Positions 56,300-64,000 of a stretch of 64,000 nt of DNA are shown here, in pieces; position 1 is the first letter of the stretch; each line of letters starts with the position of its first letter. The notes below the pieces were generated by a model, which was given only the letters and a program-made list of their open reading frames with translations, did no database searches and was not told where the DNA came from. Position numbers and translations under genes: made by a program. Source of the stretch: Sphingomonas sp. LR60 (GTDB lineage: Bacteria > Pseudomonadota > Alphaproteobacteria > Sphingomonadales > Sphingomonadaceae); contig NZ_JASPFK010000001.1 in the NCBI RefSeq assembly GCF_036855935.1, forward strand, positions 250,501 through 314,500. Reading direction: 5' to 3'.

Positions 56300-56688
56300 G
56301 GGCGCTGACCGCCGCCGCCATCTTGCTCGCCGCGCCGCTCGCCGCGCAGACCGCGCTGCCGCAACTCGCCTATACGCAGTTGCGCGATCCCGATCAGGAG
56401 CGGCAGGCGCGCGCGCTGATGGAGACGCTGCGCTGCGTCGTCTGTCAGGGGCAGTCGATCGCCGATTCGGACGCCGATATGGCGGGCGAGATGCGCGCGC
56501 TGGTGCGGCAGCGGATCGCGCGCGGCGAGACGCCCGAGGCGGTGCGGTCGTGGCTGATCGCGCGCTACGGCGATTATGTCAGCTATGCCCCGCCGTTGCG
56601 CGCCGCGACGCTTCCGCTGTGGCTCGCGCCGCTGGTGCTGCTCGCGCTCGGCGCCTGGCTGGCCCGCGCGACCTTCCGTCGTCGGTGA
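56296..56688 (+). CDS. ccmH: Cytochrome c biogenesis protein CcmH
   Basis: A 130-residue protein with a signal peptide (AAILLAAPLAAQTA), the redox motif LRCVVCQGQSIADSDADMA typical of CcmH/CycL, and a C-terminal membrane helix (LPLWLAPLVLLALGAWL). It is the short form, without the C-terminal TPR domain found in E. coli CcmH. A separate ccmI gene, which normally follows in alphaproteobacteria, is not found downstream. The GTG start overlaps the ccmG stop. Confidence 0.92.
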   Translation: MRALTAAAILLAAPLAAQTALPQLAYTQLRDPDQERQARALMETLRCVVCQGQSIADSDADMAGEMRALVRQRIARGETPEAVRSWLIARYGDYVSYAPPLRAATLPLWLAPLVLLALGAWLARATFRRR

Positions 56689-56741
56689 TGCGTCGCCCGA
56701 CGTGATCGTGCGTTGAGCGCGCGATTGTTCGGGAGATGTCC

Positions 56742-57215
56742 ATGCGTTCGCTGTTCACCACTGCCTTGATCGGCGTCGGCGCCGGGTTGGCCGCGTCGTT
56801 CGTCATGGACCGTTTTCAGGACGTTGCAGCACCCGCGTTCGGGATGGACGGCGGCAACGACGATCCCGCGACCGTCAAGGCCGCCGACACGCTCAGCAAT
56901 GCGGTCGAGGGCCGCCCGGTCACGCAGAAGCATCGCGAGGCCGCGGGCTCGGCGATGCATTACGCGCTGGGGGCGGCGATCGGCGGCGGCTATGCGCTGG
57001 CGGTGCGGCAGTGGCCGGAGCTGGCCAGGGGCTGGGGCGTGCCGACCGGGCTGACCACGATGCTGCTGCTCGACGACCTTCTGGTCCCCGCCGCGGGCTG
57101 GGGGCCGTGGCCCGAGGCAGAGGTGCCGGGCAACGCCTATGGTCTCGCCTCGCACCTCGTGTTCGGCGTCGCGCTGGAGGGCGTGCGCCGCGCGGGCGAG
57201 GCGTTGCCGGCCTGA
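56742..57215 (+). CDS. Small membrane protein, DUF1440-like
   Basis: A protein of about 157 residues with an N-terminal membrane segment (LFTTALIGVGAGLAASFVMDRFQ), a charged middle (DPATVKAADTLSNAVEGRPVTQKHREAAGSAMHYALGAAIGGGYALAV), and a third hydrophobic part near SHLVFGVALEGV. The pattern resembles YagU/DUF1440 inner-membrane proteins, but I am not certain of the family. ATG at 56742 has GGGAG at good spacing; ATG at 56736 is too close to it. No operon partner is clear. Confidence 0.6.
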   Translation: MRSLFTTALIGVGAGLAASFVMDRFQDVAAPAFGMDGGNDDPATVKAADTLSNAVEGRPVTQKHREAAGSAMHYALGAAIGGGYALAVRQWPELARGWGVPTGLTTMLLLDDLLVPAAGWGPWPEAEVPGNAYGLASHLVFGVALEGVRRAGEALPA

Positions 57216-57259
57216 TCGCCGCACGCTACGCCATGTTCCTTGTCCAGGGGGTGCCGTCC

Positions 57260-57844
57260 ATGTTCTCGCCGATCGTCCGTTCGCTCGCCCTGCTGGGCAC
57301 GGCCTGCACCCTGCTCGCTGCCGTGCCGGCGGCGGCGGAATGCACGCGGGAGAAGGTCCGCGTCGACCTGCCCGAGCAGCGGATGGACGAGCGGGTGCAG
57401 GCGCTGGCGCATCTGTCCGGTTGCTTCATGGAGGTCGACACCACGCTGCTCGCCGACAAGCAGGCGCGGCGGCTGAAGGGGCGGATGGTCCCGCGCGACG
57501 CGCTGTATCGCTCGTTGCGCGGCAGCGGGCTGGAGGCGGCGCGCTACAAGGGTCACTGGCGGATCGACCGCCGCCAGCAGGAGCGGTTCGCGCGTCGTGT
57601 CGCGACCCTGCGCGCCACCACCGCCGCGCAGCGCGAGCGGGAGGCGATCGGCAAGCAGCGCGCGGCCGACGTCGACCACACGCTGCGCCATATCGAAAAG
57701 GCGGTCCCGCGTGAGGTGAACGAGCAGGCGCACCTCGACGTCACCGACCGCATCCGCTTCGACGAGCGGCTCGACCGCGTCGCGCGCAAGATCGGCACGC
57801 CGCCCACGCCATTGGCGATGGGCTGGGTCGCGCCGGTTCAGTAA
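57260..57844 (+). CDS. Secreted protein with lone STN (secretin/TonB short N-terminal) domain
   Basis: A 194-residue exported protein. The signal peptide ends near AVPAAAEC. The sequence RVDLPEQRMDERVQALAHLSGCFMEVDTTLLADKQARRLKGRMVPRDALYRSLRGSGLEAARYKGHWRI (in overlapping parts) fits the STN fold, normally found at the start of secretins and some TonB-dependent receptors. Here it is followed only by a charged helical tail and no barrel. ATG at 57260 follows CAGGGGG. It may bind a periplasmic signalling partner; that is inference. Confidence 0.65.
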   Translation: MFSPIVRSLALLGTACTLLAAVPAAAECTREKVRVDLPEQRMDERVQALAHLSGCFMEVDTTLLADKQARRLKGRMVPRDALYRSLRGSGLEAARYKGHWRIDRRQQERFARRVATLRATTAAQREREAIGKQRAADVDHTLRHIEKAVPREVNEQAHLDVTDRIRFDERLDRVARKIGTPPTPLAMGWVAPVQ

Positions 57845-57851
57845 CTGTCTG

Positions 57852-57874
57852 TCATCCCGGATCTGACCCGGTTA
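57852..57874. repeat. Half copy of palindromic repeat family B
   Basis: GTCATCCCGGATCTGACCCG matches the left arm of the full family B repeats at 18091 and 33524; the right arm is missing. It sits between convergent genes. Confidence 0.5.
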
Positions 57875-57886
57875 AACAATGACGGT

Positions 57887-58069
57887 CTACCGTTCCCGCC
57901 ACCAGATCAACACCGCCAGCGCCACGCCCGCGGCGATTCCAGCGAGAAACCCGATCGACGGCTGTCCGGCATAGAGCCCGATCGCGGTCCCGCCCAGCGC
58001 GCCGATCGCGATGGGGAAGCCGCCGGCGGAGGGGTTGCGCGGGGATGAGCCATATGCGCGCTGTGCCAC
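57887..58069 (-). CDS. Small membrane protein of unknown function
   Basis: About 60 residues from a GTG at 58069: AQRAYGSSPRNPSAGGFPIA, then two glycine-rich hydrophobic segments (IAIGALGGTAIGLYAG and SIGFLAGIAAGVALAVLIWW) and a basic end RER. This looks like a small two-helix membrane protein. The start is uncertain, as the frame is open upstream to a TTG at 58132. No family is recognised. Confidence 0.5.
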   Translation of the reverse strand: MAQRAYGSSPRNPSAGGFPIAIGALGGTAIGLYAGQPSIGFLAGIAAGVALAVLIWWRER

Positions 58070-58171
58070 GCCGACGCGCCCGACGCCAGCCGCCGCGACG
58101 GGCCGGGGCCGCCGCGAGACATGGTTCTGCAATCGTTGTGCATTGGCTCTTCTTCTTGGCGAATCGGTCCG

Positions 58172-58443
58172 CTAGGGTCTGTACTCAATCGCAACAAGGT
58201 CGTGACGGAGCGGATTTTGGCGCCAGGCCAGGAGCAAGGAGGGAGCGATGCTCTCGCATCGTGACCGACGCGCGACGCCGCATGGCGCCAAAAGCCGCCC
58301 GCCGCTTCGCGGTCGCCTCTGGAAGGCCGCCCAGCATCGTCGCTTGCTTGCGGGTAGCGCAGCTACCCGACTGCGCTTCGCTCCTCGTGGGCGGCCTTCC
58401 AGAGGCGATCACGATCCTTGTTGCGATTGAGTACAGACCCTAG
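58172..58443. mobile_element. MITE-like element with 28-bp perfect terminal inverted repeats
   Basis: The ends 58172-58199 and 58416-58443 are perfect inverted repeats of 28 bp, starting CTAGGGTCTGTACTCAATCG. A 216-bp interior has no credible gene and contains a further inverted pair (CCTCTGGAAGGCCGCC and GGCGGCCTTCCAGAGG). Total length is 272 bp. The CTAG at each tip could be part of the repeat or a target duplication, as for IS5-type (IS427 group) transposons. It ends 10 bp before the tamA ATG. Confidence 0.8.
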
Positions 58444-58453
58444 ACCGCGAGGC

Positions 58454-60418
58454 ATGTGGCCGGACGTGGGGCGGCACCGCGTGCTGGGTCACGTCGTGTG
58501 CGGCGCGATGATTGTGACGGGACCGGCGTTCGCGCAGACCGCGCCCACGCCGCCGCTCGTCGTGCCGCCGGCGCCGATGAGCGATGTCGATCCCAACGAT
58601 CAGCTCGCACCCTTGCCCGATATCGGGGTCGACTGGCCCGATCTCGCTGCCGCCCCCGGTGATCCGACGGCCGCGACGAACAGCGTCGCCGCCAGCTTCC
58701 GTTACGGCTGGCGGATCGACGGCGTCGACACGGTCGGCGGCACCTTGCTGAAGCAGCGGTTCCGTGAACTATCGGTGCTGGCCGGCGCGGAGGGCAAGGA
58801 AGCCAATGCCGCGCAGCTCGATCGTCGCGCCCGGCAGGACGCCGACCTGCTCGTCACGTTGCTCAAGGGCGGCGGCTATTACGATGCCACCGTCACGACG
58901 CGCGTCGAGCGTGCGAAGAACCGCCCGGTGGTGGTGCTCGCCGCGACGCCGGGGCCGCTCTACCGCTTTACCGGCGTAACGCTCGCCGGGGTCGAGGCCG
59001 CGGGGACGAAGGAACCGGTGTTGCGCGACGCCTTCGGGGTGAAGGCCAATGATCCGGTCAACGCCGACGCGATCGCCGCCGCCGAGGCCAATCTGAAGAC
59101 CCGCATCGGCGAGGAGGGCTTTCCCTTTGCGCAGGTCGGCGATCCGGAAGTGGTGGTCGATCGCGCGACGCAGACCGCGACGCTGGCAATGGAGGTCGCG
59201 CCGGGCACCGCGCGGCGGTTCGGGCGGATCACCGTCAACGCGGACAACAAGGTCTTCGACGCCGCGCATGTGCAGGACATCGCACGCTTCACCCCCGGCC
59301 AACCCTATGAGACCTCGCAGGTCGACGATTTGCGACGCGCGCTCGTCCAGACCGGGCTGGTCTCGACCGCCGAGGTGCGCACCGTGCCCGGCGCTGACCC
59401 GGCGGTGGTCGACGTCGCGGTGCGGCTGGAACCCGCGCCGCCGCGCACCGTCGCGGTCGAGCTGGGCTATGGCACCGGCGAGGGCGCGCGCTCGGAGATC
59501 AGCTGGACGCACCGCAACCTGTTCCCGCCCGAAGGCGCGGTGACGCTGCGCGGCGTGGCGGGCACGCGCGAACAGCTTGGGCAGATCACGTTCCGGCGCA
59601 ACAATTTCCACGCGCGCGACCGCGTGCTGACTGCGCAATTGTCCGCCGCGCATCTGCGCCGCGACGCCTTCGACGCACAGACGATCTCGCTGTCGGCGGC
59701 GCTGGAACGGCAGACGAACATCTTCTTTCAAAAGACCTGGACGTGGTCGCTGGGGGCCGAACTGGTCGCGACCGACGAGCGCGACGTGATCGCCTCGACC
59801 GGCGTCCCGCGCCGCCGCACCTTCCTGATCGGCGCGCTGCCCACCAGCCTCGGCTATGACGGGTCGGACGATCTGCTCAACCCGACGCGCGGCTTCCGGC
59901 TGTCGGGGCGGGTCAGTCCCGAGATATCTTTGCAGAACACCGTTTTCGGCTACACTCGCGTCCAGCTCGATGCGAGCAAGTACCAGCCGGTGACCTCGTC
60001 GGTGGTGCTGGCGGGGCGGATGCGCCTCGGCACGATCCTGGGCGCGCCGCGTGACCAGATCGCGCCGTCACGGCGTTTTTACGCGGGCGGCGGCGCGTCG
60101 GTGCGCGGCTACAGCTTCCAGTCGATCGGCCCGCGCGACGTCAACAACGATCCGATCGGCGGGCGCAGCCTCGCGGAATTCGCGATCGAGGCGCGCGTGA
60201 AGGCGTTCGGCAATTTCGGCGTCGTGCCGTTCCTCGACGGCGGCAACATCTACACTGGCGGACTGCCCGATTTCAGCGGGCTGCGCTACGGCGCGGGGAT
60301 CGGCGTGCGTTACTACAGCAACTTCGGCCCGATCCGCGTCGACGTCGGCACCCCGATCAATCCGCAGCCGGGTGACTCGCGGATCGCGGTCTATGTCTCG
60401 CTGGGGCAGGCGTTCTGA
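58454..60418 (+). CDS. tamA: TamA-type outer-membrane assembly protein (BamA/Omp85 family)
   Basis: A 654-residue Omp85-family protein. The signal peptide runs to about residue 29 (VTGPAFAQTA), followed by three POTRA-like domains (AAQLDRRARQDADLLVTLLKGGGYYDATV; FGRITVNADNKVFDAAHVQDIARFTPGQPY) and a C-terminal 16-strand barrel with YAGGGASVRGYSFQSIGPRD near residue 550, the lid-lock region. With TamB it inserts outer-membrane proteins. ATG at 58454 is preferred because it opens the signal peptide; upstream in-frame codons lie in the MITE. The ribosome-binding site (GCGAGGC) is weak and sits at the MITE edge. tamB follows with a one-base overlap. Confidence 0.92.
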   Translation: MWPDVGRHRVLGHVVCGAMIVTGPAFAQTAPTPPLVVPPAPMSDVDPNDQLAPLPDIGVDWPDLAAAPGDPTAATNSVAASFRYGWRIDGVDTVGGTLLKQRFRELSVLAGAEGKEANAAQLDRRARQDADLLVTLLKGGGYYDATVTTRVERAKNRPVVVLAATPGPLYRFTGVTLAGVEAAGTKEPVLRDAFGVKANDPVNADAIAAAEANLKTRIGEEGFPFAQVGDPEVVVDRATQTATLAMEVAPGTARRFGRITVNADNKVFDAAHVQDIARFTPGQPYETSQVDDLRRALVQTGLVSTAEVRTVPGADPAVVDVAVRLEPAPPRTVAVELGYGTGEGARSEISWTHRNLFPPEGAVTLRGVAGTREQLGQITFRRNNFHARDRVLTAQLSAAHLRRDAFDAQTISLSAALERQTNIFFQKTWTWSLGAELVATDERDVIASTGVPRRRTFLIGALPTSLGYDGSDDLLNPTRGFRLSGRVSPEISLQNTVFGYTRVQLDASKYQPVTSSVVLAGRMRLGTILGAPRDQIAPSRRFYAGGGASVRGYSFQSIGPRDVNNDPIGGRSLAEFAIEARVKAFGNFGVVPFLDGGNIYTGGLPDFSGLRYGAGIGVRYYSNFGPIRVDVGTPINPQPGDSRIAVYVSLGQAF

Positions 60419-63400
60419 TGCGCGGGTTGCGCATTCTCGGTTTCATCCTCTGTGCGGTGCTGGCGCTGGTCGCGGTCGTCGCCGTGGTGATCGACACCGG
60501 TATCGGCCACCGCATCGTCGCCGACCGCGTCAACGCGCTCCAACCCGACAATGGCCTGCGGTTCCGGCTCGGCCGGATCGAGGGCTCGCTATACGGCGAG
60601 GCCGAGCTGGTCGACTTCCGGCTCTACGATCCCAAGGGGCTCGTCCTGTCGGTGCCGCGCGCGCGGCTCGACTGGTCGCCGTTCGCCTGGCTCCACAACC
60701 GGCTCGACATCACGGCGCTCGATATCCCCGTCGCGACACTCGCGAAGCTGCCCGAGCCGCGCGATACCGGCCGCTCCGGCCCGCTGCTGCCGAAGTTCGA
60801 CATCGCGATCGGTCGCCTGTCGGTCGCGCGGCTGATCGTTGCGCCTGCGGTGACCGGTCGGGTGCGCGACGGGCGGCTGCTCGCCCGCGCCGATATTCGC
60901 GACGGTCATGCGGTGGTCGCGCTCGATGCGTTGGTGGCGGGCAGCGACCGCGTCAGGCTGCGGCTCGATTCGCGTCCCGATGCTGGCAAGTTCGACATTG
61001 CCGCGCGCGCGCAGGGCGCGGCGACGGGCGTGCTCGCGCAACTGACCGGGCTGCGGCGAGCGATCGCGCTCGACATCGACGGCGCGGGCGACTGGCGGCA
61101 GTGGCGCGGGCAGGCGGTGGCGATGGCGGGGGGCACGCGGCTCGTCGACCTCGCACTCGGCAACACGGCCGGCCGATATACGCTGACTGGCACCGTCGCG
61201 CCCGCCAGCGTCACGCGCGGCAAGCTCCAGTCGCTGACCGCCCCGCGGGTGCTGGTGAACGGCGCGGGCACGTTCGTCAGCCGCCGCCTCGACGGGAGCC
61301 TGACGCTGCGTTCGCCGTCGCTCGCGTTGCAGGCGGAGGGAATGATCGACCTCGCCGACAGCGCATTTCGAAATTTGCGCGTCAACGGTCACCTGCTGAG
61401 CCCGTCTGCGCTTTTCCGCAACATGACCGCGCGCGACCTGCGCCTGCGCGCGATTCTCGACGGTAATTTCCGCACCTTCGCCTTCGACTATCGCCTCACG
61501 GCGGCACGGTTCGCGTTCGACGATACCGGCTTCGAGCAGGCGCGCGCCGCCGGCCGCGGCCATTGGGGACCGCGCCCGATCGCGCTGCCGGTCGCCTTTA
61601 CCGCCGCGCGCGTCACCGGGGTCGGCGATGTCGCGGGCGGCATCCTGCGCAACCTGTCAGTGGCGGGGGTGCTGCGCATCACCGCCCATACGGTCACCGG
61701 TGACGGGCTAAAGCTGCGTTCCGACAAGCTTTCCGGCGATATCGGGCTGACGCTCGACCTTCACACCGGGCGCTATGACGTCGCGCTGTCGGGCGCGCTC
61801 GGGCGGTATCTGATCCCTGGGCTCGGCGTGGTCGACGTGCGGTCGCAGCTGCGCGTCGTCCCCGGCCCCGATGGGCACGGCACGCGCGTGATCGGGCGCG
61901 GGACTGCGCGCATGCTGCGGCTCGACAACGATTTCTTCCGCAGCCTGGCCGGCGGCCTGCCGCAAATCGAGACGCTGCTCGAGCGCACCCCCGACGGCGT
62001 GCTCCACTTCACGCGCCTCGTGCTCACTGCGCCATCGCTGCGGCTCTCGGGCACCGGCTATCGCCGCCGCGACGGTACGTTCGTGTTCGAGGGATCGGGA
62101 ACGCAGAGCAGCTATGGCCCGGTCCAGCTCAAGCTCGACGGCAGGATCGAGAAGCCGACGATCGACCTCGTCTTCGCGCGTCCCAATGCCGCGATGGGGC
62201 TGAACAACGTCCGCGCGCACCTCGATCCGACGCCGCAGGGCTTCGCCTTCACCGCCGCGGGCGGATCGCGGCTCGGCCCGTTCGAGGGCGCGGGCGCGAT
62301 CCTGCTGCCGCCGGGCGAGCAGGCGCAGATCGCGATCGCGCGGCTCGACGTCAGCGGCACGCGCGCCACGGGCACGCTCGATATCGTCGATGGCGGATTT
62401 CGCGGGCGGATGAACGTCGCCGGGGGCGGCTTCACCGGCGCGCTCGATTTCGTGCCGGTCGGCGAGGTGCAACGGATCAGCGGAAGGATCGACGCACGCA
62501 ACGCGCGGCTCGCCGGCGCGGCGACCGTCCGGCAGGCACGCGTCGATTTCAACGTGCTGCTCGAACCCGATGGCGCACGCGTCAACGCCACCACCAGCGG
62601 CGCGGGCCTGCGGCGTGGCGCACTGTCGGTGTCGCGCTTCTCGGGACAGGCGGCGCTGACCGGCGACACCGGCGAGGTCCGCGCCTCGATCGCCGGCTCG
62701 CGCGGGGTCGGCTTCCGCGTCGATACCGTCACGCAGATTACCGCCGACGGCTATGCGGTCCGCGCCTCGGGGACGATCGGCCAGCAGCCGATCCGGCTGG
62801 AAACGCCCGCTGTCTTCCGCCGCGTCGGCGATCTCTGGACACTCGACCCGACCAAATTGACTTTTGCGGGCGGCGCCGCCGAAGTGTCGGGCCGGCTCGG
62901 CAACGGCGAAACCGCGGTACGCGCCTCGCTCACGCGCCTGCCGCTCGGCGTGCTCGACATCGGCTATAGCGGCCTCGGGCTCGGCGGCACCGCGACGGGC
63001 ACGCTCGAACTCAACGCGCGCGACGGCGCGGCGCCGACCGGGCGCACCAACCTGACGATCCGTGGGCTCACCCGCTCGGGGCTGCTCAGCTCGTCCGCGC
63101 CGATCGACATCGGCGTTGCCGGGGTACTCGGTCCCGACAAGCTCGGCGTGCGGATGGTGATGGCGTCGGGCGGGCGCACTGTGGGCCGTGCGCAGGCGCT
63201 GCTCAAGCCGCTAGGCAGCGGCGATCTCGTCGAGCGGCTGACCAAGGCGGGGCTGTTCGCGCAGCTTCGCTATTCCGGCCCCGCCGACACGCTCTGGCGC
63301 CTCACCCGGATCGAGCTGTTCGACCTGTCCGGCCCGGTCGCCCTGTCGGCGGACGTCACCGGCACCGTCGCCAACCCGCAGATCCGCGGGCTGGTTCGCG

Positions 63401-64000
63401 CCAGCAACGCGCGCATCCAGAGCGCGACCACCGGCACCGTCGTCACCAACATCCAGACCGCCGGCCGCTTCGACGGATCGCGGCTGCGGATCGAGCGCTT
63501 CACCGGCGACGCCGGGCGTGGCGGGCGCGTGAGCGGCACCGGCAGCTTCGACTTCGCCGCGCCGAGCGGAGTCGCTTTCGACCTGCGCGTCGACGCCGAT
63601 CATGCGGTGCTGATCGATCGCGAGGATATCGGCGCGACCGCCACCGGGCCGCTTGCCTTCACCTCGGACGGGGTCGGCGGGGTCATCTCGGGTGACGTGC
63701 GCCTCGACAGCAGCCGCTACCGGCTCGGACAAGCGACGGTCGCCAGTGCGCTGCCGCAGATCAACGTCCGGGAAATCAACGTACCCGGCGGCGATCAGGT
63801 CGACGACGACGCCGCCGCGCCGTGGCGGCTCGACGTCCATGCCCGCGCACGCAACGGCCTGATGGTGTCGGGGCTCGGGCTGGCGAGCGAATGGACCACC
63901 GACGTCCAGATCGCCGGCACGCCGACCAACCCCGCGATCACCGGACGCGCCGATCTCGTCCGCGGCGATTATGAGTTCGCGGGGCGCGAGTTCGAACTGT
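60418..64000 (+). CDS. tamB: TamB translocation and assembly module protein (3' end beyond window)
   Basis: An open frame of 1194 codons reaching the window end without a stop. It starts with a membrane anchor (LRILGFILCAVLALVAVVAVVI), then VADRVNALQPDNGLRFRLGRIEGSLYGEAELVDFRLYDPKGLVLSVP, the typical opening of TamB. Long repetitive beta-rich sequence follows, as in the lipid-transfer-like groove. Near the end, LDVHARARNGLMVSGLGLASEWTTDVQIAGTPTNPAITGRADLVRGDYEFAGREFEL is the start of the conserved C-terminal DUF490 domain. The ATG shares one base with the tamA stop, so the two subunits are coupled. Confidence 0.93.
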   Translation, partial: MRGLRILGFILCAVLALVAVVAVVIDTGIGHRIVADRVNALQPDNGLRFRLGRIEGSLYGEAELVDFRLYDPKGLVLSVPRARLDWSPFAWLHNRLDITALDIPVATLAKLPEPRDTGRSGPLLPKFDIAIGRLSVARLIVAPAVTGRVRDGRLLARADIRDGHAVVALDALVAGSDRVRLRLDSRPDAGKFDIAARAQGAATGVLAQLTGLRRAIALDIDGAGDWRQWRGQAVAMAGGTRLVDLALGNTAGRYTLTGTVAPASVTRGKLQSLTAPRVLVNGAGTFVSRRLDGSLTLRSPSLALQAEGMIDLADSAFRNLRVNGHLLSPSALFRNMTARDLRLRAILDGNFRTFAFDYRLTAARFAFDDTGFEQARAAGRGHWGPRPIALPVAFTAARVTGVGDVAGGILRNLSVAGVLRITAHTVTGDGLKLRSDKLSGDIGLTLDLHTGRYDVALSGALGRYLIPGLGVVDVRSQLRVVPGPDGHGTRVIGRGTARMLRLDNDFFRSLAGGLPQIETLLERTPDGVLHFTRLVLTAPSLRLSGTGYRRRDGTFVFEGSGTQSSYGPVQLKLDGRIEKPTIDLVFARPNAAMGLNNVRAHLDPTPQGFAFTAAGGSRLGPFEGAGAILLPPGEQAQIAIARLDVSGTRATGTLDIVDGGFRGRMNVAGGGFTGALDFVPVGEVQRISGRIDARNARLAGAATVRQARVDFNVLLEPDGARVNATTSGAGLRRGALSVSRFSGQAALTGDTGEVRASIAGSRGVGFRVDTVTQITADGYAVRASGTIGQQPIRLETPAVFRRVGDLWTLDPTKLTFAGGAAEVSGRLGNGETAVRASLTRLPLGVLDIGYSGLGLGGTATGTLELNARDGAAPTGRTNLTIRGLTRSGLLSSSAPIDIGVAGVLGPDKLGVRMVMASGGRTVGRAQALLKPLGSGDLVERLTKAGLFAQLRYSGPADTLWRLTRIELFDLSGPVALSADVTGTVANPQIRGLVRASNARIQSATTGTVVTNIQTAGRFDGSRLRIERFTGDAGRGGRVSGTGSFDFAAPSGVAFDLRVDADHAVLIDREDIGATATGPLAFTSDGVGGVISGDVRLDSSRYRLGQATVASALPQINVREINVPGGDQVDDDAAAPWRLDVHARARNGLMVSGLGLASEWTTDVQIAGTPTNPAITGRADLVRGDYEFAGREFEL

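Noticed and set aside
58174..58441. A structured regulatory RNA or riboswitch before tamA
   Set aside because: The perfect 28-bp inverted ends with CTAG tips fit a transposon-derived element better; no known riboswitch pattern was recognised.

Overview
Organism. This is high-GC DNA from an alphaproteobacterium, most probably a Sphingomonas-type member of the Sphingomonadaceae. Support comes from GC-rich codon use, many GTG starts, TonB-dependent receptors paired with LacI regulators, a De Ley-Doudoroff galactose route, a fused malic enzyme/phosphotransacetylase, and several families of short palindromic repeats in almost every wide gap. It looks chromosomal: there is no phage, plasmid, CRISPR, tRNA or rRNA, and no complete insertion sequence. 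Layout, 1-15 kb: a mainly housekeeping stretch with a PilZ protein, a HerA-like ATPase, DUF1003, yebC-ruvC, two small secreted NTF2-like proteins, a malic enzyme, ogt, mutS, a VIT-family transporter and glnD. 15-24.3 kb: a maltose/maltodextrin locus with a TonB-dependent receptor, LacI regulator, periplasmic GH13 amylase, cytoplasmic GH13 glucosidase and MFS permease. 24.5-34.6 kb: a galactose (and possibly arabinose) catabolic cluster with Gfo/Idh dehydrogenase, AraD1/GguC-type protein, KDPGal aldolase, KDGal kinase, lactonase, FucP-type permease, mutarotase, IlvD/Edd dehydratase and GntR regulator. 34.6-39.4 kb: a DUF4336 protein, bioF-bioD-bioA and maiA. 39.4-46.4 kb: a sucrose locus laid out like the Xanthomonas sux genes (permease, amylosucrase, TonB-dependent receptor, LacI). 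46.4-53.5 kb: a TetR-controlled RND efflux operon. 53.8-57.8 kb: ccmF-ccmG-ccmH, then two envelope proteins of unknown role. 58-64 kb: a MITE-like element directly in front of tamA-tamB; tamB runs off the window end. How the genes work together: the three sugar loci each combine uptake, hydrolysis or oxidation enzymes and a dedicated regulator. Repeated palindromes in their promoter regions are good operator candidates: ATACGTAT (maltose), TGCAAWCGATTGCA (sucrose) and a FadR-type TATGTCNGACATA-like site (galactose). Main caution: at least five genes (an NTF2-like gene, mutS, the maltose LacI gene, bioA and the RND pump gene) are each broken by what looks like one missing G/C in a short homopolymer. 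In all five, adding one base gives a family-typical full-length protein. This points to systematic homopolymer under-calling, or less likely to a mismatch-repair-deficient lineage. I found no clearly new multi-gene system; the most unusual items are the frameshift pattern, the MITE at tamA, paired operators in the sucrose locus and a glycine-rich insert in the efflux outer-membrane protein.
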